Positions 56,362 to 64,000 of a stretch of 64,000 bases of DNA are shown here, in pieces (position 1 is the first letter of the stretch; the number at the start of each line of letters is the position of its first letter). The stretch comes from Conus ventricosus. Its lineage: Eukaryota > Mollusca > Gastropoda > Neogastropoda > Conidae. Location: contig CM031610.1 of assembly GCA_018398815.1 (NCBI GenBank), positions 30,911,917 to 30,975,916 on the forward strand. The letters are read 5' to 3'. Below the pieces are notes generated by a model. That model did not search any database. It saw only the letters and a list, made by a program, of their open reading frames with translations, and had not been told where the DNA came from. Made by a program: the position numbers and the translations under genes.

Positions 56362-56417
56362 GCTTAGAGTCTCTGTCCCAGTTGACTTGGGTCGACCTCT
56401 CTGGAAACAGCATTGAG
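56362..56417 (+). CDS. CEP97: CEP97-like protein, exon 4
   Basis: 56 bp, acceptor TCTTTTCCAG, donor GAG/GTAAAG. It gives GLESLSQLTWVDLSGNSIE, one leucine-rich repeat, matching G-L-K-E-L-x-x-L-x-W-L-N-L-x-x-N in vertebrate CEP97. The entry phase requires one base from exon 3. Confidence 0.92.
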
Positions 56418-56719
56418 GTAAAGTATGATTTGATGTCTAGATTACGTCCCTTCTTCATCTCGTTTGGAAATTGGTGTTAGCTTGTGATAATGATATAGCT
56501 TGTATGTAATCATGTCTTTTTGTTGTTTATGGCCATGCATTTTACATTAATGAGAGTTTTCGCAAACTTATGTGTACATGTACAGGTGTGTAAACCTGCA
56601 CACATATACACATACTTGTGGATATGACTTAGAAAGGATATGCATGCAGATATTAGACTGGCACATGGATATGCATGCAGATATTAGACTGGCACATGCA
56701 TACGCACAAATTGATGTTT

Positions 56720-56726
<7 letters not shown>

Positions 56727-56790
<64 letters not shown>

Positions 56791-56828
56791 TTGTTAAAAA
56801 TATTATAAAAAAAATATATATATATATA
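56727..56828. repeat. (TA)n tracts
   Basis: Three TA runs broken by TTGTTAAAAATATT. Confidence 0.9.
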
Positions 56829-56876
56829 TAAGCACACATTTATACAAGAATCTGCGATGATTTACACTTTTTTTCT

Positions 56877-57400
56877 TATGCTTTGTTTCTCTGTTCTGCT
56901 AATATGTCTCTCAGTCTTTCAACAGATGCAGTTTAAAACAATTTTTGTAATGATTTCAAAGAAATGAAAAGGTCATGAACTTCTGATCATAACTGATAAG
57001 AATGGAATGCTTCCAGTGTAACGTAGGAACATGACAAACAAATTTATTTGATCTACTCGTCTCTTTACTGCAACATTGTGTACATACACACATGCATCTG
57101 CACTGACATGCATTCAAACACATATGCACATGCATACATGTTTGCTTGTACATAAGCACACACGTATCCGTATGCTTTGTTTCTCCCTCCTGTTAATATG
57201 TCTTTCAGTCTTCCAACTGATAAAATTTGAACAGTTTTTTCAATACTTTAAAAGAAGCGATAAGATCATGAACTTCGGATCATCAGTTGATAAGAACGGA
57301 ATACTTTCAGTGCAACATAGGAACATGACCAAAAGATCTATTCGATCCACTCTTCTCTCTCTCTGTCCTGCACACACACATGAAACTGTGCACACATTAA
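56877..57400. repeat. Diverged tandem duplication, period about 294 bp
   Basis: TATGCTTTGTTTCTC starts at 56877 and 57171, and both copies continue with ATATGTCT(C/T)TCAGTCTT, GATAAGAA(T/C)GGAAT and AGGAACATGAC. They are roughly three-quarters identical. The duplication lies in CEP97 intron 4. Confidence 0.82.
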
Positions 57401-59016
57401 AACATGTGAGTAGCTAGATTCAGACCTAGTACTGTCTTCAGAGATTCATCATTGATGTCAACTTCCTCATGACCAATTCATTCTACCTCCCCCCTTTAAT
57501 TCCTAACATACAGATGTTAGTTTTCCTCTTCAGAATGTCATGGTGCCGAAGGTTCATTCATTGTTGGAGCCATACCCATTGGATTGTTCATATGTTAATG
57601 CTGTTTATGTTGAAACCACCTTTCTCCCTTTTTTGTAACAGATGTGTCCTTTGGTGCGATTGCTAACGAAACTTCCAAAGAAATTCCTCCCAACAAGAGG
57701 CTCATTCTGTTTAAAGTCTTTCTTTGTGAAACTGTTCTTCATTTTGTCTATCCTGCATTTACCTCTTGAGTTTAAGACTACTTTCTTTCCAGAGAATAAG
57801 TCTTTTTTGTGTGGATTTTAAGGTCAAAATCAAAAGGTTCCACTGCAACAAAGTATGCTTTCTTTTGTCTTGTTTTTTTCATTCCATGATTTTGCTGGGT
57901 GAACAAAAAGGCTCAGAGAAAAGAGTTGATAGCTGATGACAGTACCTTTGCAGCGGAGTCTTTTCTTCTGTTTGGATTGTCACATGCCAGTAGGGGATCC
58001 TTGTGCTGAGAGAGAGAGTAGTGTGGTCAGAATGTGGCAGTGCTTCGTGAGTGGAAGGAGGAAGCAGACTGGTCCAGTTTTCCAGGCTAACCATCTTACC
58101 AGCAAGTTTCTCAACCCTTTGTGTCTGTAATCAGTGTTTCCAATTAAAGAAAGTGAAGGTTTTTTTTATATCCTAAGACAAGGTCTTGAGGGTTCCCATT
58201 TACAACATGATTTTAGCTGGTTTATTCTCAATGTCTTCGTGTCATGTTTTTTTCCTGTATCCTCATCGAAGTGATGGTTTGATTTTATGTGCAAAGTGTG
58301 ATGATAAGCACAACACAGCATTTCGTCTCTTGATGACGCATTTAATGTAAAGCCTTTGATGACTGACTGACTGAATGCGTCATTTTAGTTGTTTTAAGAT
58401 TTAGAAAGTTTAAAGGAAAGCATTTTTATTTGTCTTTCTGCATGCCAGAGTAAATCAAGAACATCAGGATTTTTATTTCTCCTTATTATTGTTTTACCTG
58501 GGACTAAAACTAGTCAGTACAGTCAGATCCATTGCTTTTCATTTTGTAGTTTTCCTTCATTGTTGTGTTTATACCTATCCGTATCCTTTAGCATTTTTCC
58601 TTTCCATAATTTGCGATTTATATGTGATATGGAAAACCCTGGTGCGTGCAGGCTGGAGATGAAATCACTTGCTTTAGGCTTAAGACTGTATAGTCCGTTT
58701 CAGTGTTTAGTGGATATGCAAACAAGATAATACCCTGCACAAACCAGGGTGGTTGGAGAGAGAAGGTACCACTGATCATTTTTCTAATTGCCCTCTGAAA
58801 CAGAGCTGCAAGAACCCTAATGATTGTAATTGGCTGTGCTCAGTGTTCGTTTGGACACCCGTTAGTGTTGTTACATGACCGTTTGGCTTTTGGTATAGTG
58901 CAATCTCTTTGTATTCGGAAGATTCAGAAAATATCTCTTTGTGTGTATGTGTGTTACTTTTGAATTTAAAGTAAATGGAAATTGGAGGGAAACTGATTTT
59001 TTTTTTCTGTGACCAG
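57401..59016 (+). other. CEP97 intron 4, remainder
   Basis: No gene, transposon or structured repeat is recognised here. Confidence 0.5.
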
Positions 59017-59118
59017 AATATGACTGGGTTATCAGCATGCCACCGCTTGCGCTACCTGGACCTGTCAGAGAACAATATATCCTCCTTTGCTGATCTGCGT
59101 TCTTTGTCAGTGCTGAAG
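59017..59118 (+). CDS. CEP97: CEP97-like protein, exon 5
   Basis: 102 bp (34 codons), acceptor CTGTGACCAG, donor AAG/GTGAAT. It includes LRYLDLSENNISSFADLRSL, which aligns with L-x-H-L-D-L-S-D-N-N-I-S-x-I-G-D-L in vertebrate CEP97. Confidence 0.95.
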
Positions 59119-59185
59119 GTGAATGTGTACTCTTTTTGTTTTTTGTTTTGGATACACAAACACATGCCATATTAAGAAAATGCAC

Positions 59186-59320
59186 ATAGGCACACACACA
59201 CACACACACACACAGAAACACACATGCAGATACGCACAGAAGCATATCCAACCACTCACATGTGTGTGCGCGAGCATACACACACACGCACGCACGCACG
59301 CACGCTCGCTCGCTCGCTCA

Positions 59321-59369
<49 letters not shown>

Positions 59370-59370
59370 G
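59186..59370. repeat. (CA)n and (CGCA)n/(CGCT)n microsatellites
   Basis: CA tract at 59189-59213, and a compound ACGC/CGCT/(CA)n tract at 59277-59370. From 59371 to 60001 only a C run (59923-59940) and a short GT run are seen. Confidence 0.9.
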
Positions 59371-60001
59371 GACATGTGAAGGTAAAGGATCAAAAAGAGT
59401 TTGCATGTAAATTCGTTGGATAGGCACATGTGAGTGCTGTATATGATTACAAACAACGTGCTTGGTCTGCAGCCATAATGAAAAATACATTGTTTTATGT
59501 TAAGTCTGTTCAAAGTTTGTCACAAGTATTATATTGGCAGAAACACAATCTGTGAAACTCATACGGTGCAGTATCATAATATGCACATTTTGCTTAACAG
59601 TGAAAATGAGAGCTTTGTTGGTTTTTTTATTTTTTCTTTCTTTTTTATAGATGAAATTGTTAAATGAATATTTGAATCAGCTGGCATGAAGACGGTAAGC
59701 AAAGCAACAAGTCCAGCGGTTTTTTCAACACACACTATTAATGTCTGACTCATGGCTGGCTTTGATAAAACGATCTTTTGATTTTGTTACAAACAATAAC
59801 AATGTCCCTTGTTTTCAATGTTCTGAAAGGAAAATAAAACAAAAAACAAAAACAAAACCTTTACTGTAAGAACAACTTGTCAAATCAGAATCTGGATCCC
59901 TGCCATTTATTTCTTAATCACTCCCCCCCCCCCCCCCCCCTTGGAAATGTGTGTTCAGGCAAACTCATTTGTTCTGTGTGTGTGTGTGTGTTTTTTAACA
60001 G

Positions 60002-60115
60002 ACCCTCCTTCTTCATGGGAACAATATCAGCAACCTCACTGTCATCCCCACGTGTTTGCCACCCTCCCTTCGCACGTTGTCACTGGAGGACAACATTGTT
60101 GAGGATCTGCCACAG
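60002..60115 (+). CDS. CEP97: CEP97-like protein, exon 6
   Basis: 114 bp (38 codons), acceptor TTTTTTAACAG, donor CCACAG/GTAAAT. It reads TLLLHGNNISNLTVIP, then PPSLRTLSLEDNIVEDL. Vertebrate CEP97 has T-L-L-L-H-G-N and L-P-x-S-L-x-x-L-S-L-x-x-N at the same place, which is the best single argument for the gene name. Confidence 0.95.
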
Positions 60116-60519
60116 GTAAATATACAGGACAAAGAGCAGTGCAGTGTCTCCCCTGGTGGGGAGCCTCATGGCTTTTGGTTTCAAAACGAGGTGACTGAGG
60201 GCGGAAAATGAAGCAAATCTTAAAAAGAATGTGAGAAGATAAGTGGTTGCTCGTTCTTCGGTTTCACTTGTCCTAAATGTTGCCTGTTTCTGCCTGAAGA
60301 AGACCCAAGAGGTCAAAAATGCATTGTGTTTTGTCCTGTAATCTGTTTGTCTGTATTGTCTCATGACTGTTGATTTAGAGAGCTTTCTGTGGACTGCCAG
60401 TGCAGAAACTGCAACAGAGTGAACCTCAGTGTTGTTGTGTAGTGGTTAGCTGGAGCGAGCAGTGTTGGATGATTGCCAGTAAAGAGGCGTCAGACTAGGA
60501 AGAGAAAGAAGGAGAGTCT

Positions 60520-61450
60520 GAGTATTGACATGAATGAGAATAACAGGATCTGACAGAATCAGTGTGAACAGTTGGAGTAACGTTCTCTGAGTGTTGATGT
60601 GCACTTTATAGCCTGATCTCATAGAATGAGTGGTAACAGTTTGAAACAACATTCTTTGAGTGGTGATGTGCACTTTATAGCCTGATCTCATAGAATGAGT
60701 GTTAACAGTTGAAACAACATTCTTTGAGTGGTGATGTGCATTTTATGACAAGGTCAGACTGAAGAAGTGCTAAACCTTCTTTGAGTATCGATGTGCACTT
60801 CATGATGAGCTCTGACAGAAGTGTTAATATTCTTTGAGAATCGATGTGCACTTTACGATGACATCTGACAGAAAAAGTGTTAATATTCTATGATTTTGAT
60901 GTTCATTTTATGACGAGATCTGACCGAAGAAGTGTTAGTATTCTTTGAATATTGATGTTCATTTTATGAGTGATCAGACTGAAGAAGTGTTAAGATTCTT
61001 TGCGTACTGAGGCACTCTATGACGAGATCTGACCGAAGAAGTGTTAGTATTCTTTGAGTATTGATATTCATTTTATGAGTGATCAGACTGAAGAAGTGTT
61101 AATATTCTTTGCGTACTGAAGGGCACTTTATGACGAGATCTGACCGAAGAAGTGTTAGTATTCTTTGAGCATTGATGTTCATTTTATGAGTGATCAGACT
61201 GAAGAAGTGTTAAGATTCTTTGCGTACTGAAGGGCACTTTATGACGAGATCCGACCGAAGAAGTGTTAGTATTCTTTGAGTATTGATGTGCTCTTTATGA
61301 TGAGATCTGACCGAAGAAGGGTTGATATTCTTTGAGTACTCAATGACGAGATCTGACCGAAGAAGTGTTAAAGTTGGAGTAACATTCTTTGAGTAATGGC
61401 CTGCATTTTATGATACGATCTGACAGAATAAGCATTTACTGGTAAACATT
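60520..61450. repeat. Minisatellite with units of about 55-70 bp
   Basis: More than twelve degenerate units, each with TTCTTTGAGTATTGATGT, CATTTTATGA and AGATCTGACCGAAGAAGTGT. In the middle, two unit types (AGATCTGACCGAAG and GTGATCAGACTGAAG) alternate as a higher-order dimer. It lies in CEP97 intron 6. Confidence 0.9.
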
Positions 61451-62681
61451 CTTTACAAAAAGATCTAGCAAACATGTACAATAGAAATCTTCAAGCACAC
61501 TTTACAAGAGCCAACGTGGATGTTTAGGGAAAAAAAAAAGAGTAACTTATACACACTACAAGATGATCTTCAGTGACAGTGAAAATGATGAAAGAATTGG
61601 ATTGATAGTATGTGAAAACAGAGTAGCAGTTAGAGTATGTTTAAGATTCATATATACCTATTGACTCAAATTGTTCATGTTCAGCAGAAAGTCTGTAAAA
61701 GTATTGCTAAATAGATTTTAGTTTTGCTGTTTGACCAGGATTTGCACAAAAATTTAATGGGTTGAACTCTGGCCACATTTTCATCATTTCATGAAATTTC
61801 TCAAAAACCAGTTTTTACATTGTATTATGCAGGCAGTCAAACAAGCAAACACACAAACAAAACAAAAGCAGAACAGTTGACAGAAGTAAAAGGTAAACTC
61901 TTTATCGAGGTAATGAAATTCTTCAGAAAGAAGGAAAGATTTCTGCAAGGTTTTATGAAATTCTTGTACACAGTGAATTCCATCTCACCTCTGCTGAAAG
62001 ACTGAGATTAAGTTGACACTTGGTGAGAATTCAGACCTGTTTACCTTCCACTTTGGTTGTAATAAACTACCCTTTTTAAGGCCTCATTCCATCAGTACTT
62101 TCTCAATCAACAGTCCACCCAAGAGATTGCCAGACTTAACACTTTCAAAAGAACTGCTTCATTGGTTTTGCTGAGTTAAGGAGAATACAGCTGACTAGGT
62201 TGATATGATTAGTGCCCACTGTGGTCGAATGTGGTTGCAATAGATCTAGTTGCAAAGTGAGACGACTGCAGGCGGAAATCTGAACAAATCTTAAATAAAT
62301 GTTCGCGAACCGCCAAGAGAAACGTGGACAAATGAGCCACAAGACAAAACACGATGCGTTTCGACCTCTTATCTTCAGGCAAGATACGTTGAAGTTCTAT
62401 CCCACAGTTATGTTGCTGAACAGCAAAGGGAACTGATAACCGATTTGGCGTTTGCACTCTTTGTTTCACTTCATGATGACATTACGGAACAGGTCACTCG
62501 AAGAATCCGAATGTGAATCTGATGAGCTACTGTAACTTGTAAAGTGCCGTGTCTGTTTCGCTGTGCGTCCTCTGAAATTATGCTTTTCAACCTCAGATTA
62601 CACTTACCATCTTGCTGTACTGCACTTAGGCCTCTGAAGAGGGAAATAAATATGTCATGTACATAACAGAGCCTACAGATG
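61451..62681 (+). other. CEP97 intron 6, middle part
   Basis: No gene or element is recognised. Confidence 0.5.
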
Positions 62682-62880
62682 AGGTAAGGTAAGGTAAGGT
62701 AATGTTTCTTATAGCCCAGCTGACTGCAAAGGGCCATATCAGGCTGTCACCACGTTGAAATCAACTCACAAGTCAACAAAAAACAAAAAGAAACCCACCA
62801 TTCAGGCATCCCTTTAAAATACACCTTCTGACAACGCACCAGAAACTTTGTTAAAAATCTTTCTTCCATAAAATCTTAGA
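62682..62880 (-). mobile_element. Retroposed-tail repeat, further copy
   Basis: Starts with (GGTAA)n, then TATAGCCCAGCTGACTGCAA, GGGCCATATCAGGCTGTCAC and CACGTTGAAATCAACTCAC. It resembles the copy at 32975. The tail here is (TTACC)n in sense orientation rather than (ATCTT)n. Confidence 0.7.
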
Positions 62881-63144
62881 TCAGATGAAGAATGTTAATC
62901 TCTTTCAGAAATTCAAAGATTACGTCAGGTGGGACATCTCTGAACAAACTTTTCATGGAGTCTGCCGTAAAGTGTTTTATGTCTCACATCGTGCAAGTCC
63001 CAACACTCTTAAAAGAATGTTTCACTGTGAGTGGAACATGACATGGAATGCACCACGGAGCTTCTTCACCTTTTTAAAAGATAAGAATGGGTGTAAAGCG
63101 AGTGGCCTGTATGCAAACGAACGTTTTCATGAAAATACGGATGT

Positions 63145-63190
63145 GATGTTGATTGCGGAGAGGTATCGATGTTGACTGCAGAGAGGTATG
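63145..63190. repeat. 23-bp tandem duplication next to the exon 7 acceptor
   Basis: GATGTTGATTGCGGAGAGGT at 63145 recurs as GATGTTGACTGCAGAGAGGT at 63168. The second copy contains a TGCAG that could serve as an alternative acceptor. Confidence 0.85.
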
Positions 63191-63207
63191 GGATGGCCCT
63201 GTTTCAG

Positions 63208-63326
63208 ATGACCAGCCTGTGTGTTCTGAGCCAACTGGAGCAGCTGTCTGTGGCCAAGAATCCCTGTGTGGAGATGACTGCCAACAAGGAATATCCTTTC
63301 TGTCTGCGGGGACACTGTGCTGTCAG
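63208..63326 (+). CDS. CEP97: CEP97-like protein, exon 7 (3' limit uncertain)
   Basis: Acceptor CCTGTTTCAG at 63207. In phase 0 it reads MTSLCVLSQLEQLSVAKNPC, then VEMTANKEYPF. It matches the final repeat of vertebrate CEP97 (L-x-E-L-E-Q-L-S-x-x-N-N-P-C-V followed by D-Y-R-P-Y). The donor is unclear. CAG/GTCCCA at 63326/63327 is possible; otherwise the frame runs to a TGA at 63358-63360. The IQ-motif part of the protein should lie beyond the window. Confidence 0.8.
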
Positions 63327-63604
63327 GTCCCATGCCAGTTATACAGGGCTTGCAAGTTGAGATCACCTGTACCATATTTGTATGCTTTTCCTCTTTTGTT
63401 CTCCATCGCTTGAAAGTCCTTATACAAGAAAGTATGTACAGTGTAATTTACTTTACCCATGATCCCCTCCCCTGCTGCTCCCCACCCCATTAATTGTTGA
63501 TAGTTCAACATGATTTGTGAAAATGAAATTAAATTAGATAAAAATTATGTCTGAATGGCATTAAAAGATGATAGTGTGTACCGTTTTGCTTGTAATTCTT
63601 TACT

Positions 63605-63626
63605 CACTCTCTCTCTCTCTCTCTCT

Positions 63627-63664
<38 letters not shown>

Positions 63665-63681
63665 CTCTCTCCTCTCTCTCT

Positions 63682-63758
<77 letters not shown>

Positions 63759-63790
63759 TCACACACACACACACACACACATGCACACAC
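63605..63790. repeat. (CT)n tract followed by (CA)n
   Basis: CT repeats with CCT interruptions (63608-63756), then CA units to about 63790. After it I see nothing to the window end. Confidence 0.93.
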
Positions 63791-64000
63791 AAAGAGTCTG
63801 ACATCCATAATCATATGAAATCTGAGCAAGTTAAGAATTTATCAAGGCAAACTATATTTTCTTTAGCTTGCCTTATAGCGAATGCAGATATTAAAATGAC
63901 TGTCAGTGCCAACATCATAACATTTTTTGTGTGCCTGTGACTGAACTGTGATGTGGAGTGTGAACAGTGATCCCACATGATAAGGGGAGGAACCTGACAT

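Noticed and set aside
62885..63175. 96-codon plus-strand frame just before CEP97 exon 7
   Set aside because: It has no leucine-rich-repeat pattern, overlaps the end of a retroposed repeat and the acceptor region, and does not fit the exon phases.

Overview
This is a eukaryotic (metazoan) genomic window with spliced genes, long repeat-filled introns and dense microsatellites. No organism label can be read from it directly. The mixture of Penelope-like elements, hAT transposons, non-LTR retrotransposons with short simple-repeat tails, a tRNA-headed SINE and very long (TG)n/(GA)n/(CT)n tracts suggests a marine invertebrate, most likely a mollusc; that is inference.

Three genes are recognised with confidence. 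(1) 1.1-2.8 kb, minus strand: two exons of a divergent Rho-family GTPase. Its internal 3' splice site has been copied into a five-unit tandem array. (2) 32.6-46.2 kb, minus strand: the complete four-exon gene for ribosomal protein eL24 (RPL24), with a predicted 155-residue product. (3) 46.4 kb to beyond the end of the window, plus strand: the 5' half of a CEP97-type leucine-rich-repeat gene, seven exons seen. RPL24 and CEP97 are head to head; their start codons are about 240 bp apart and share one short intergenic region. Several weaker minus-strand coding candidates lie at 6.2, 11-13, 15.0-15.2 and 16.3-16.5 kb and were not identified.

The rest is mostly mobile DNA. 5.2-5.8 kb: end of a LINE. 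7.7-9.7 kb: a hAT element with an open 514-codon transposase frame. 17.3-20.9 kb: two Penelope-like elements facing away from each other from a shared junction. Each has a well-formed hammerhead ribozyme at its 3' end, and one is interrupted by a small MITE with an exact 8-bp target duplication. 22.6-23.3 kb: a LINE RNase H relic, itself hit by a small retroposed tail. 28.9-44.8 kb: seven BED-finger or BED-associated hAT fragments, all on the minus strand, including two short elements that seem to carry only the BED-finger part. 39.7-43.4 kb: three LINE fragments inside RPL24 intron 2. 48-50 kb, CEP97 intron 1: three copies of a repeat with a hammerhead-like core, plus a tRNA-derived SINE. 52.9-54.1 kb: a 1.2-kb foldback element flanked by TTAA that carries a THAP-domain remnant.

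Points most worth checking are the hammerhead ribozymes and the inverted Penelope pair, the hammerhead-like repeats at 48-50 kb, the duplicated splice-acceptor array in the Rho gene, the RPL24/CEP97 head-to-head pair, and the frame break in CEP97 exon 3. All assignments were made by reading the sequence, without database searches.
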